From positions 189,781,189 to 189,845,188 of the forward strand of contig CM042697.1 of NCBI GenBank assembly GCA_023614405.1: DNA of 64,000 nt, in the 5' to 3' direction. Below the pieces are notes generated by a model that worked only from the letters and a program-made list of their open reading frames with translations, was not told where the DNA came from and did no database searches. Positions within the stretch are counted from its first letter, which is position 1, and every line of letters begins with the position of its first letter. Of the stretch, positions 21,734-33,129 are shown one piece after another. Both the position numbers and the translations under genes were made by a program. The DNA comes from Avena insularis. Lineage: Eukaryota; Streptophyta; Magnoliopsida; Poales; Poaceae.

Positions 21734-22400
21734 TCAACATAAAACGGGGAAACTTAACATTATTGAGATGCATAAAACCATGTTTCCCTCTCTCATAATA
21801 ACTTTCAGTAGCACTCTGAATAAAGTTGATAATATAAATGTAACAAGAAACAACTTTATCATCAGAATGAGCATACTTACAATCATCAAAAAGAGGACCA
21901 AGGTCATAACCAGATCAATAGAAGAAAGTTGTTCCCTCCTGAAATCTTTATTAGGCAAGTTATTTTCACAAGGAGCTTTAGAAAATTTGGAAAAGTTAAA
22001 CTCATAAGAATCTCCATCAAACTTAGTTAAAACTTTCTCCTCCTTACAATCTATAATAGCTCCACAAGTGTTCAAGAAAGGTCTACCAAAAATGATAGGA
22101 CAAGTTTTGCTAGCTGCTAAATTCAGCACTAGAAAATCAGCAGGATACTTAATCTTACCACAGAGAACCTCCACATCTCTTACAATACCAATAGGGCAAA
22201 TGGTTTCCTTATTTGCAAGGTGAATAACCACATCAATATCCTCAAGCTCACAAGGACCAATTTCATGCATAATTTCCCTGTAAAGCTCATAAGGAATACA
22301 CTAGAACTAGCACCAATATCACATAAACCATAGTAGCAATGATCACCAATTTTAATAGAAAGCACAGGAACACTAGCTTTTCTATCTCTACTAGGATGTG
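21734..22400 (-). pseudogene. E1 aspartic protease, frameshifted
   Basis: Retroelement protease that cleaves the gag precursor. The minus strand encodes SIKIGDHCYYGLCDIGASSS at about 22360-22300, with DIGAS as the active-site loop. After a frameshift near 22270 it continues MHEIGPCELEDIDVVIHLA, NLAASKTCPIIFGRPFLN and GAIIDCKEEK. The conserved hydrophobic-GRPFL motif after the active site is typical of Athila-type proteases. Beyond about 21900 the frame no longer resembles a known domain and no reverse transcriptase follows. Confidence 0.75.
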
Positions 22401-23428
22401 AAATAATATTAGAAGCGTCTTCATCAAAGACAATATGCTCATCCTCTATATTTCTAGCGTCAAGATCTTTCACAATAGCTACCACAGGTCCAGTATTCAT
22501 TTGTTCATCAGGTTCCACGGTTTTCTTAGCACCTTTATTATTCGCACTAATAATCATAGAATACTCCTTTACCTTAGCTGGGAAAGGTATTTTCTCAACA
22601 TAAGGTTCAGGCACAATATGATTAGTAGTACAAACTTCGGTGCTTCTAACAGGAACATGACTAACAACATCTTTATAAGGTGCATGGTACTTATTCCACT
22701 TCTTTTTAGGAATTTCTATGTAAGAGGCAAAGGCTTTAAAACAATTGGCAATACTTTGGTAATCAAGACCAAACTCATTACTAACATGAAGGAAGTCATT
22801 AGTTCCCATGAAGGATTTAATGCATTCAGTGTTCTCTTGAATACGGTCTAGGAGATTCCATTTAGCTTCTTCCTTCATACGTGTGAATGATCCAGCACAA
22901 GAAGCATCTAGTAAATCTTTATCATAAAGAGGAAGCCTAGCATAAAAGTTATTGATAATAATATTGTTAGGGTGTTCATGAATAGAACATTTAAGCATTA
23001 GTAACTTCAATCTCCCCCAAGCTTGAGTTGTACTTTCTCCATCACGAGGCCAAAAGTTATAAATCAGATTTCTATCCTTATGAATCTCACTGGGAGGATA
23101 AAATTTAGAATAAAAGAGAGAAGCCATTTCCTCCCATTCCATGGATTTTCCATTCTTCAGCTCTCCCTTTCAAGGATATAGAGAGTAACTTCTTCTTAAC
23201 CTGTTTAGTTGTGATACCTACACACTTAAACAACCCGCATAATTCATGTATAAAAAGCAAGTGATCACCAGGATGAATAGTTCCATCCCTTAAATAATAA
23301 TTATCCACAACATGATCAACAATAATTGTAGGTATCTTAAAAGGATCTATCTCAATAGGTGGTGATTCATCTACTACCCTAACAGTGGTAGTAGTTTTCC
23401 CAAACATAAAACCAAGTGGGTTATCCAT
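22401..23428 (-). pseudogene. E1 gag, frameshifted
   Basis: Capsid-type protein that would package the element RNA. The start chosen is ATG 23428 (MDNPLGFMFGKT); the open frame begins slightly earlier. The retrotransposon-gag region runs through LLSISLKGRAEEW, then a frameshift near 23145, then MEWEEMASLFYSKFYPPSE, AWGRLKLLMLKCSIHE and NNFYARLPLYDKDLLDASC. A charged linker joins it to the protease. I see no CCHC zinc knuckle. E2 gag is the homologue and is unbroken. Confidence 0.8.
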
Positions 23429-23521
23429 ATTAGAAACAAAGTAACAAACAGAAACAAAAAGCAATACTCATAGTAAAAGTTTCATTTACCAGTTCAACTC
23501 TTCAATAGCACTTCACTCTCC

Positions 23522-23534
23522 ATCAATGGTGCTA
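23522..23534 (-). other. E1 primer-binding site (tRNA-Asp type)
   Basis: The minus strand reads TAGCACCATTGAT about 11 bases inside the 5' LTR. It aligns with the tRNA-Asp primer site TGGCGCCGTTGCC known from Athila-group elements but carries several changes. The E2 copy is closer to that consensus. Confidence 0.55.
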
Positions 23535-23663
23535 GAAAATAGTCTTGATGACCCACAAGTATAGGGGGTGTATCGTAGTACTTTCGATAAATAGGAGTGT
23601 CGATCCCAACGAAGAGCAGAAGGTGTTGACTAGTGGTAAGGAGCAGGAAATCTCTGTAAATAC

Positions 23664-24288
23664 CAAGGAAAAAAAATAGCGCGCTAACTTAAATAGCGTG
23701 GACTTAAAAAAAATGCTATGAACGCTATAGCGTGCTAATAGAGCGCTATTTTTCAAAATAGCGTTTCATATAAAGTATAAAAAATTCACACACTAACATA
23801 GAGTTAGACACATAGTTGACATTCTATGCAGGGATTGTCGATGACGGATTGAAGGAGGGAAACGTAGGTAGGGTGAAGGCGTGAAGCACCGAAGCTAGAC
23901 GTGAAGGCATCCAAGGCGGAAGCGATTCTAGGCAGAGGCATGTTGATTCCAAAGTGAGACGCGTGATCATCATCGCGACGTCGCCTCTCTAAGGAAGTGG
24001 AGGAGACGAACAGGGAACTGACGTTATGTGTGTTACAATGGTGTCCTATTAAGGTTAGTTGGATTAGGATAGGCCACTAGACCAAAATGGTTCAAAATGG
24101 GGAATGAGCTACTAAAAAAACCAACAAAAAAATAGCGCCGCTACGACGTAACGTCAAATAGCGCGAATAGCGCCGTATTTAGCGTGCGTAGCGCCATAGC
24201 GCCCATGGAATGCATAACATAGCGTCCAACTCCCGAAAACGCTATAGCGACGCTAATAGCGTTAAATAGCGCGCTATTTTTTTCTTTG
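23664..24288. mobile_element. hAT-type MITE, 625 bp, rich in AATAGCG motifs
   Basis: Present in the right E1 LTR only. It is flanked by a perfect 8-bp duplication GTAAATAC (23656-23663 and 24289-24296), the length made by hAT transposases. Ends are CAAGGAAAAAAAATAGCGCG and, reverse-complemented, CAAAGAAAAAAATAGCGCGC, matching terminal inverted repeats with the CA start of hAT elements. Both subterminal regions hold many TAGCG/CGCTA motifs in both orientations, plausibly transposase binding sites. No transposase is encoded. Confidence 0.85.
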
Positions 24289-25316
24289 GTAAATACTTAG
24301 CAAACGAATTTTTAGGGGTTTTCTGATAAATCAACAAAACAAAGTCCAAGTAATAAAGACAATGAATAACTGCAACAAGTGGCCCAATCCTTTCTTAGCA
24401 AAGTACAAGCCAGTGGAAATACTTATAAGGACCAAACGTTCTCGAGGACACACGGGAATACTGTCAAGTGCTTTTGCTTCAAATAGCTGAGTAGTCTTCT
24501 TTGGTGTTCTAAGTGTTGTGTGGGTGAACCTGTGCTAATGTACCGAACTTACTTGGACTGATACATACTTGTGGTTAAACCTTCTGCAAGCATTCGCAAC
24601 TACAAGAAAGTATTAAGATATAAACCTAACCATAGCCTTAATCTCTGAGATCCTACGCTCCCTTGTGAAATGGTGTCCTAACGGGGGTTCAGGTTTCTGT
24701 CATTCTGGCAACCCCACAATTAGTAGCCCAATACACAATGCATTCCCCTAGGCCCATAAATGGTGAAGTATCATATAGTCGACGTTCACATGACACCACT
24801 AGAAGAATAGCACCACAATTTAAATACTAAACCATTGAATAATAACTCAACACAAATCCACTACTAACAACATGACTTCTCCCATGTCCCCGAGAACTAA
24901 ACGAACTACTCACGAGAAATCATATGGGTCAAGATCAAAGATGATATGGTAATGGATAACAATCTGAACATAAACAATTATCCAATGGTTCCACTCACAA
25001 GCATCAACTATAATAGTAATCAACACCGGGAAAGTTTCTCCTAAGAAATAATGCAAGATCCAACACAATTGTTACAGCGGGATGGATTGGTGTTGATGGT
25101 GCTGGTGGAGATGATGGTGTGGATGATGATGTTGATGATCCAGGTGAAGTCTAGATTGATGATGGTGTTGATGGCGACGATCTCCCCTCTCTGGGAAGGA
25201 ATTTCCCCGGTAGAAATCTGTCTGTCGGAGAGCTCTTTCTCTCTCTGTGTTTTCCGCCCCACAGAGGCGGCGGAAATCTTTCTATGGTCGCTCCCCTGGT
25301 ATTAGGGTTCCGAGAG

Positions 25317-25430
25317 GAAGATATATGCGAGAGGGTGGAGTCGGAGGCCGGCCAGGTGGGCCACACCTTCCCTAGGCGCGGCCTAGGGGGACCCGCGCCT
25401 AGGGGGGTGTGGCCCCCCTGTGGCCCAGCT
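25317..25430 (-). promoter_or_regulatory. E1 5' LTR promoter region
   Basis: On the minus strand a GC-rich inverted-repeat tract (CACACCCCCCTAGGCGCGGG and its partner, 25430-25345) is followed by GCATATATCTTC at 25328-25317 and then a leader starting CTCGGAACCC. The TATA-like box and palindrome recur in E2 and in the internal block of E1. Confidence 0.5.
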
Positions 25431-25690
25431 ACGCCTCCCCTTCTGTCTTCCTTCGTCTTCTAGGAAAATATAATTTTCCAATATTTTTCTGGTATTTTTC
25501 TAATCTTCGCGAAATTGCATCAAAACACCTCTTTTTCCATCAGAAACCTAACTCCGGCAGTCCATCCTCCAAGAATCGTCCAACATGCAAAAACAGAGGA
25601 AAAGACATAAGTAACACCTCATAATAAGACATATATCACTGCATAGAGGAAAATTATGATATAGAATGGTGATGCAAATTGGATGTATCA

Positions 25691-25695
25691 ATAGT
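25691..25695. repeat. Target-site duplication of E1, right copy
   Basis: ATAGT, identical to 16467-16471. Confidence 0.9.
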
Positions 25696-26575
25696 CTAAG
25701 TCTATTACACAGTAGTTACATGGTCTATTAGTCTAGTTCGCGGACCAGTTTAGCACTGTCGCTGCTCCTACGTGTGGATGCCCAGGTCGAAGATGTCGGT
25801 TCATTACAGGGCTCCAACTCCCGTCCCTTGCACCCATGCTCCAATGGAGGCTTGAAGCTCGAGTCCAGTGGCGCAATCAGTACATAGTTGCAGCCCTGGA
25901 GCATCAGTACATAGTTAATACATTTATCTCATGTGCTAACTTCATAAATAGTCTGGGGACGTCAGTACATAGTTGCAGGCCTGGAGCATAATAGCCTGCA
26001 ACTAAAGAACAGATGGAATGTCAAGAACCGAATAGCTTATAAATAAAAACAGTAAAATGGCAGTGCGGAATAAAGAACATCAGTACATACAAAGAAAAAA
26101 CTAACTTACCAGCCAACGTTACATAGATATTTTGGTGTTAGCATGCACATTTGATGTGCTTTTAATAGTTACTAGCATGCAACATCCGACAACATTTAGC
26201 ATCTGGCATTCAACCAGATAAGAACACATCACAGCATCATCATCATAGAGATGCATGGTACACTTTCTCCTTGCATATTTTTGAATAGCCAGAAAAACAA
26301 AATAAGCCTACAGTTGCGTATTTTTTAAATTGGCTACAGGATTCTGCACTCACAATCCCAATATTTCCTGATATCTACAAGTATATTAGCAGGTGCTGGG
26401 AAGATCTCATGAGAATCTATACCCTTCACTTCAGATGTACAACTTTGTAATTCTAGTTACTCACTATAATAATTATTACTAATAGTTCAAGGACAAGATT
26501 AATCACCACAGTGCAGCATAAGCAAAACTAAATGCACCGTAGGGGAGCAAAGAGGGGGTAGAAGGAAGCACGTAC
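25696..26575. other. Host sequence right of E1, no gene seen
   Basis: Continues the sequence interrupted by E1. It holds a duplicated CAGTACATAGTTGCAG motif (about 25880 and 25960) and otherwise no recognisable feature. It could be CACTA interior or an intron of the remnant to its right. Confidence 0.4.
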
Positions 26576-26776
26576 CAATGCAACTTTCTAGCTTGATGTG
26601 CGCCTTGTTACGGTTGTCGTAGAGCTTAGCGGCCAGCTCGAAATTGTCAACGACGAAGGCCACCTCCCTACTAGAGCTCCAGGAAAGGCCAACCTCCTGA
26701 TAAAGAACCTGCCACCACCAGAGAGATCGGTGAGGCCCTTCTTGTTGATTTCCCTATGCTCAAGCATCTTGTAGAT
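26576..26776 (-). pseudogene. Exon-like block resembling the TPR start of SGT1
   Basis: SGT1 is an HSP90 co-chaperone needed for plant NLR immunity; its N-terminus is a TPR domain. On the minus strand the block is bounded by CTTGCAG (acceptor) and GTACG (donor). One frame reads YKMLEHREINKKGLTDLSGG. Another reads VAFVVDNFELAAKLY and then NKAHIKLESCIG. The latter resembles the SGT1 TPR segment with FELAA..LY and AHIKL, but lacks the part in between. Two different frames look coding, so the block is either two fused pieces or frameshifted. The first part is not recognised. The SGT1 assignment rests on a short match and needs a search. Confidence 0.45.
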
Positions 26777-27989
26777 CTGCAAGAGAAATACAACACAAAA
26801 TGGTATATGATATGTGATTCCTATGGATAAGAGATTCGTTATGGTTTACATACATGATTATGGCAAAGCTAAAATGGAACATGCAACAAAATGGTTTATA
26901 GAGATACATTATGATGCATACACTCAGTTCTGTAAACTACAGTCAATACAAAAAATTAACAACCACTAATAATAGGTCAATGTATGATGAAATAGATGAG
27001 CATTTTATTACGAACAAATCATTCATCCAACAGCCCTATACACAAGTACAAGATAGAACTAATGGACAAGCAGTAGCACCTGAAGCACAAAGTAGTTATA
27101 GTTCAGATTCAACCACCTAATGCACAAGATGAACTAATGTACAGGAAGGCCAAAAACTTTGAAGAGTTAAAAAATGGCAATCGATCAATTAAAGGTGTAC
27201 ATAATGAACCTAAGCAAAGGCAACACATTAAATAGGAATACACTCAAACCAAACCATTCTCGCTGCATTTCTCTAATATCCATAGAAATATGCAGTGTTA
27301 AAGTAGCCATATCATTAATAGAAAGATAGGCCAAACTGGTGTAGAGAAGTAATCTGAGAAGCGCAACTCCCTATGTTGTGCAACACTAATATATGTTATA
27401 GGATATATGTATGATTCCCTTCTGGCAAGTTTGACATATATTCTCATCACAATGGTAATAGACTCTACACTAGCATCTACTAAACATGAAAGCACAGAAT
27501 AAATTAATTTTTAAGAACTTGGACAGCAGGTAAGAAACACTTAGACTATTGTTCTAGGACAGTAATCTAACAAAGTGTAAATTCTACTCACTTCATTACT
27601 TTTATATTAGACAGTAGTCGAAGTGTTTGTTGAGTAGAATTAACAATTGTTTTAATCATAAAAGAAACAAGAAATTAACATGCAGCATACTCCTACTGGA
27701 CAGATAATCCTAGGCAAAACATGACAAGGTATAATCAAAGAAAACCAGATGTGGAACAAGGGACTTATCTACATCATGGAGATTGTGAAGAAGATGATTA
27801 GACCGTAAAGATTTGAAGACCTAGCCAGCAGATAAAGAGCTAATAAAATAGAACCACAACAACCGGGCACGACATAAACTCCCCGAGATTCATTGTTGGG
27901 CTCGTCTACAAACCAAATATAATCCCAATTAAATTAGCCTCGAGAAACTCGGCAGGGGGTCGCTGGATAGACATGAAAAGAAGCTATAG
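26777..27989. other. Intron-like AT-rich sequence
   Basis: Between two minus-strand exon-like blocks. AT-rich, no supported ORF or repeat. It would be the intron if the two blocks belong to one gene. Confidence 0.4.
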
Positions 27990-28460
27990 AAGTACTTACT
28001 TTTTGGTGAAGACCAACCGATGCCGGGAGCGGCGGCCACCGGGATCAGAGGAGGAGGAGCAACCACCGGGATCATAGGAGGAGGAAAGCACCTCGTAGGT
28101 GAGCACCCGCCGCAGGTTCTCCAGCGCTCGAGCTTCGGTCCCTTTGCCTCGATCTGTGATGGTCCGACAACAGCGAAGAGCTCCTGGGCTGCTTCCTGAG
28201 CTACCCGAGCGAAATCCCCGCGGGCGGCGGGCGGAGACCGGGTCTGGAGTCGGTTGTGCGATGGCAGAGTGGGAGATCCGTAGTGCCACAACACCCTCGC
28301 CATAGTTTAGGTTCGTGTTTTTTTTGCTCCGGTCGGCCCAGCGACTGCGTGGCATATCTGGTGAACCCGACATGGCGGGATACAGGGTCGGAGGGGGAGG
28401 TGGCGAGCGCGCTAGCAGATGAAGCAGACAAAGGGCGGCACGATGGTGCACTTAGGTGGT
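27990..28460 (-). pseudogene. Possible first exon of a minus-strand host gene
   Basis: A GC-rich block with protein-like stretches in two frames: DFARVAQEAAQELFAVVG in one and ALENLRRVLTYEVL in the next, suggesting a frameshift near 28120. It ends in a donor-like AAAAA|GTAAGT near 28001. A short repeat encoding DPGG occurs twice. The family is not recognised. It may be the upstream exon of the block at 26576, but the phases do not join cleanly. Gene-like start sequence (A/G-rich, GGTTAGGGTTTG) lies to its right at about 28490-28530. Confidence 0.35.
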
Positions 28461-28828
28461 GTAGGTGAAGCAGAGAGAGGGAGGCGTTGGCGGGATTAGG
28501 GTTTGCTGGCGGTGGGGTTAGGGTTTGCTGGTGCCGAAGGAGGAAGAAGTGGCAGCGGGGAAGGAACATGTAGGGATTAGGGGGTCGAATTTGCATGGAA
28601 GGGTCATGGGTGTGGGAGGATTTTACTAAAGTACCCCTAATCATTTCTGTGGTGCAATACTGCGACCTAGGGCATTTATGTCTATTCATGCCCAAGTATG
28701 GGAGGCGGGAGAAAACTGGTGTAGCGACTTTGGAGCGTTGGATGGAGGCCCTATCAATGGCTGATATCTGATTGGGTGGCTGATCCGTTGGTAGACTAGT
28801 TTTCTCTTCTAATTGGTCGCATAAAAAT

Positions 28829-31800
28829 GATAGTTTGAAACGGGCATAAAAAAATAAAAAACGATCCGATCAACGTAAATCCTTCATGTGGCATATTATT
28901 ATGTGATATAGTTGCAAGGAAAAATAACAAAATTGGTATATGGATTGCGTCTCGAAAAAACCTTCTCGGAAATGACCTATCATGTGTGAGGTTTCATGGC
29001 TTTCGGGTCAAATGGTCAATGTTATGGCTAGAAACGAGGCATAGTTTGTGATAATGTTCCCATATTGTGCACCCATATGTATTATGAGATGGCGAAGAAT
29101 GTTATAGTAGGAAGTTTTCCTTTTTGACGCACGGAAAATCCATTTTCCATTTTCCAAGCGCAAAAAATGGGGAGTTTTGTGAAGCAACCACCAAATGAAA
29201 GTTACACGATGATACCAACCCATTTTTCAAAAATAATAGGCCACCTTACATTGAAAAATGTCCCAACGGGGGTATCTCCAACCTTTCCGTCCACCCCTGG
29301 CGAAAAAGACAAATTCCTGCCGAATCGACAAGAAATGGGTCTGATTTGAACCACAGGTACATTATTTGATGCCCATTATTTTTTGAGAAAAATGATTTTT
29401 AGACTCACAATATGATGTTTCTTTAGAGATCCAATGCAAGTTCTGCGAGGCTCAGCCCCTAACTAAGAACCTTCATGCCCGCCGTTTTGACCATAGTTTG
29501 AAACGGGCATAAAAAATTAAAAAACGGTCCGATCAAAGTAAATCCTTCATGTGGCATATTATTATGTGACATAGTTGCAAGGAAAAATAACAAACTTGGG
29601 ATATGGATTGCGTCTCGAAAAAACCTTCTCGGAAATGACATATCATGTGTGAGGTTTCATGGCTTTCGGGTCAAATGGCCAATGTTATGGCTAGAAACGA
29701 GGCATAGTTTGTGATAATGTGCCCATATTGTGCACCCATATGTATTATGAGATGGCGAAGAATGTTATAGTAGGAAGTTTTCCTTTTCGACGCACAGAAA
29801 ATCTATTTTCCATTTTCCAAGCACAAAAAATGGGGAGTTTTGTGAAGCAACCACCAATTGAAAGTTGCACGATGATACCAACCCATTTTTCAAAAATAAT
29901 AGGCCACCTTACATTGAAAAATGTCTCAACGGGGGTATCTCCAACCTTTTCGTCCACCCCTGGCGGAAAAGACAAATTCCTGCCGAATCGACAAGAAATG
30001 GGTCTGATTTGAACCATAGGTACATTATTTGATGCCCATTATTTTTTGAGAAAAATGATTTTCAGACTCACAATATGATGTTTCTTCAGAGATCCAACAC
30101 AAGTTCTTCGAGGCTCATCCCCTAACTAAGAACCTTCATGCCCGCCATTTTGACCATAGTTTGGAACGGGCATAAAAAATTAAAAAACGGTAAGAATCAA
30201 CACAAATCCTTCACGTGGCGTCTTATTATTTGACATAGTTGCAAGGAAAATAAAAAACTTGGTATATTGATTGCGTCTCGAAAAACCTTCTCGAAAATGT
30301 CCTATCATGCCTGAGGTTTCATGGCTTTCGGGTCAAATGGCCAATGTTATGGCTAGAATCGAGGCATAGTTTGTGATAATGTTCCCATATTGTACACGCA
30401 TATTCTACATGAGATGGAGAACAATATTGCATCAGTAAGTTTTCCTTTTCTACTCACAGAAAATCCATTTTCCTTTTTCCAAGCGCAAAAAATTTAGGCG
30501 TTTTGTGAAGCAACTACCAAATAAAAGTTGCACGATGCTACCACCCCATTTTTCAAAAATAATAGGCCACCTTTCATGGACAAATGTCCCAACGGGAGTA
30601 TCTCAAACCTTTCCGTCCACCCCTGGTGAAAAATACAAATTGCTGCCGAATCGACAAGAAATGGGTCCGATTTGAACTACAGATACATTATTTGATGCCC
30701 ATTATTTTTTGAAAAAAATGATTTTTAGACTCACAATATGATGTTTCTTCAGAGATCCAATGCAACTTTTGCGAGGCTCAGCCCCTAGCTAAGAACCTTC
30801 ATGCCTGCCGTTTTGACCATAGTTTGAAACGGTCCGATCAACGCAAATCCATCGTGTGGCATCTTATTATGTGACATAGTTTTCGTTTTCGACGCACGGA
30901 AAATCCATTTTCTATTTTCCAAGCGCAAAAAATGAGGCGTTTTGTGAAGCAACCACCAAATGAAAGTTGCACAATGCTACCGCCTCATTTTTTAAAAATA
31001 ATAGGCCACCTTACATGGAAAAATTTTCCCAACGAGGGTATCTCAAACCTTTCCGTCCACCCCTGGCGAAAAATACAAATTGCTGCCGAATCGACAAGAA
31101 ATGGGTCCGATTTGAACTACCGATACATTATCTGATGCCTACTATTTTTAAAAAAAAATGATTTTTAGACTCACAATATGATGTTTCTTCAGAGATCCAA
31201 TGCAAGTTTTGCGAGGCTCAACCCCTAGCTAAGAAGCTTCATGCCTGCCGTTTTGACCGTAGTTTGAAACGGGTATAAAAATTAAAAAACGGTCCAATCA
31301 ACACAAATCCGTCGTGTGGCATCTTATTAAGTGACATAGTTTCAAGGTAAAATAACAAACTTGGTATATTGATTGCGTCTCGAAAAAACCTTATCAGAAT
31401 TGACCTATCATGTCTGAGGTTTCATGTTTTCGGGTCAAATGTCCAATGTTATGTCTAGAATCGAGGAATAATTTGTGATAATGTGCCCATATTGTGCACC
31501 CATATGTATCATAAGATGGTGAACAATGATGCAGTAGGAAGTTTTCCTTTTCGACGCACGGAAAATCCATTTTCCATTTTTCCAAGCGCAAAAAACTGGG
31601 CGTTTTGTGAAGCAACCACCAAATGAAAGTTGCACGATGCTACCACCCCATTTTTCAAAAATAATAGGACACCTTACATGTACAAATGTCGCAACGGGGG
31701 TATCTCAAACCTTTTCGTCCACCCTTGGTGAAAAAGACAAAATCCTGCCGAATTCGTAGGAAGTGAGTCCGATTTGAACTATAGGTACATTATCTCATGC

Positions 31801-31882
31801 CCATGATTTTTTGCAAAAATGATTTTTAGACTCATAATATGTTAATTTTTATACCCAATGCCACCTTTATAACCATCCAGTT
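28829..31882. repeat. Tandem array, unit about 660 bp, about 4.6 copies
   Basis: The anchor CATAGTTTGAAACGG (with variants) recurs at about 28829, 29489, 30158, 30818 and 31256. Units 1-3 are 660, 669 and 660 bp. Unit 4 is 438 bp because about 220 bp between GTGACATAG and TTTTCGTTTTCGACG is missing. Unit 5 decays where E2 begins. Units 1 and 2 are very similar, 3-5 more diverged. A 60-codon frame is open in units 1 and 2 but not conserved in the others, so it is probably not a gene. The family is not identified. Confidence 0.85.
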
Positions 31883-32683
31883 ATTTGGCCAAGATAGGTT
31901 CTAGAAACAAAGATCATGCAAGATCATAAACAACACAGACATGATAGAATCAATAAGACAAAACCATTAATCAATCTGACATAGTAATCTCAATATCCAT
32001 CAGATCCCCGCAATCATAACATGCATGATTATAAATAGATGACCTTGATCATGAACGGATTAAGATCTAAGCATGGTAGCACAAAGGAGGAGAGACAACC
32101 ATTTTGCTACTACATGGACCCGTAGTACAAGGTGGAACTACTCACGCATCATGCCGGAGGCTCGCATGGTGATGAAGAAGGCCTCCGGGATGATCTCCCG
32201 TCCGACAGGGTGCCGGGAAGAGCTTCAGATCCCCCCGATCTAGGGACGATGGTGGCGGCAGCTACAGGTGGAAGATTGATCGGGTACTTAGGATTTTGGT
32301 ATAGGGGGCTTCTTATAGGCTAAGAAGCGAGGCAGGGGGCACCCAGGATGGCCACACACCCCCTGGCGCGGGCTAGGATTGGCCGTGCATCCAGGGAGTG
32401 TGGCCCCCTAGTGGCTATTCTTCGTCTCGTCTTCTGGCTCCGTGTTCCCCACGGTAAAATATTGACTTGGCTTTTGTCCCGTCCAATTATGAGAATATTG
32501 ATTTTCTTCCTTTTCTGGAACCAAAAAACAGAAGAAAACAGGCAACTGGCACTGTGGCATCTTGTTAATAGGTTAGTACCAGCAAACATATAAAAATACC
32601 TCAAAGTGTAGATAAAGCAAAGCAAAGTAGATACTAAACAGGAATGGAACATAAAAAATTATAGATACGTTTACGACATATCA
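31883..32683 (-). repeat. E2 3' LTR, truncated
   Basis: Aligns with 38363-39172 of the other LTR, from the TTTGGCCAAGATAG-like motif to the terminal ACGACATATCA. The counterpart of 37606-38362 is absent; tandem-array sequence is there instead. Confidence 0.85.
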
Positions 32684-32700
32684 AGCATCCCCAAGCTTAA
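32684..32700 (-). other. E2 polypurine tract
   Basis: The minus strand reads TAAGCTTGGGGATGCT directly before the LTR start TGATATGTC, the expected position of the plus-strand primer. Confidence 0.75.
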
Positions 32701-33129
32701 CTCCTGCTCGTCTTCGAGTAGGTAAGTGATAAAAAGAATAATTTTTGAGGTGACATGCACCATCAAAATCAAGATCAAACCATTTGCAAGCATTGAAAGT
32801 TGGGATCAAAGAACTCTAAACATGAGCATGAAAGATGGAGTTCTAACAGTAAGACAAAGTAACTATGCATGCAACATGAGAGGTTACGAACAAAGATTCA
32901 TGAATAACAATGCATTGAAAGACGTTTGTTTGTTTCACATATAGAAAACATAGCATAGTGGCATTCAGCTTGTCCCTCATGGAGTAGCAAATAGATGCAT
33001 AGGACACCTTCAAAGTTCATAAGTGTGACTAGATACAAATAGTTCATGAGCAAGTAATATCAACAATATGCATCAATTAATAAGTTTTGGACAATGCACA
33101 TAGAATTAAGAATGGAAACTATGCTCTCT

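Larger units (their letters stand above)
16472..25690 (-). mobile_element. E1: Athila-like LTR retrotransposon without RT or integrase
   Basis: A 9.2-kb element bounded by two LTRs and a perfect 5-bp duplication. Sense runs on the minus strand: 5' LTR 25690-23546, primer-binding site for tRNA-Asp, gag, aspartic protease, then no reverse transcriptase, RNase H or integrase. Instead it has a promoter-like block and an extra ORF (20667-20135), a long non-coding stretch, a polypurine tract at 18171 and the 3' LTR. The tRNA-Asp primer and the protease style (CDxGxS...GRPFL) point to the Athila group. Gag-protease is frameshifted. The element cannot copy itself without enzymes from others. Each LTR has received a MITE since insertion. 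Confidence 0.9.
23546..25690 (-). repeat. E1 5' LTR (with MITE insertion)
   Basis: Runs TGATGACCCACAAG to GGATGTATCA on the plus strand. Without the 625-bp MITE and its 8-bp duplication it is about 1.5 kb, matching the left LTR. It lacks the Tourist-like MITE. The downstream ATAGT completes the target duplication. Confidence 0.9.

Noticed and set aside
15810..28830. Second end of the CACTA element
   Set aside because: No TTGTAGTG end with matching inverted repeat was found up to 28830, so only one terminus is claimed.
28829..31160. About 60-codon ORFs repeated in the 660-bp units (29167, 29833, 30932)
   Set aside because: The frame is kept only in the first two, nearly identical units, and breaks or shifts in the others, so it follows from sequence identity and not from selection on a protein.
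28829..31882. CRISPR-like array
   Set aside because: Units are about 660 bp without the short repeat and unique spacer pattern, and the genome is a plant's.
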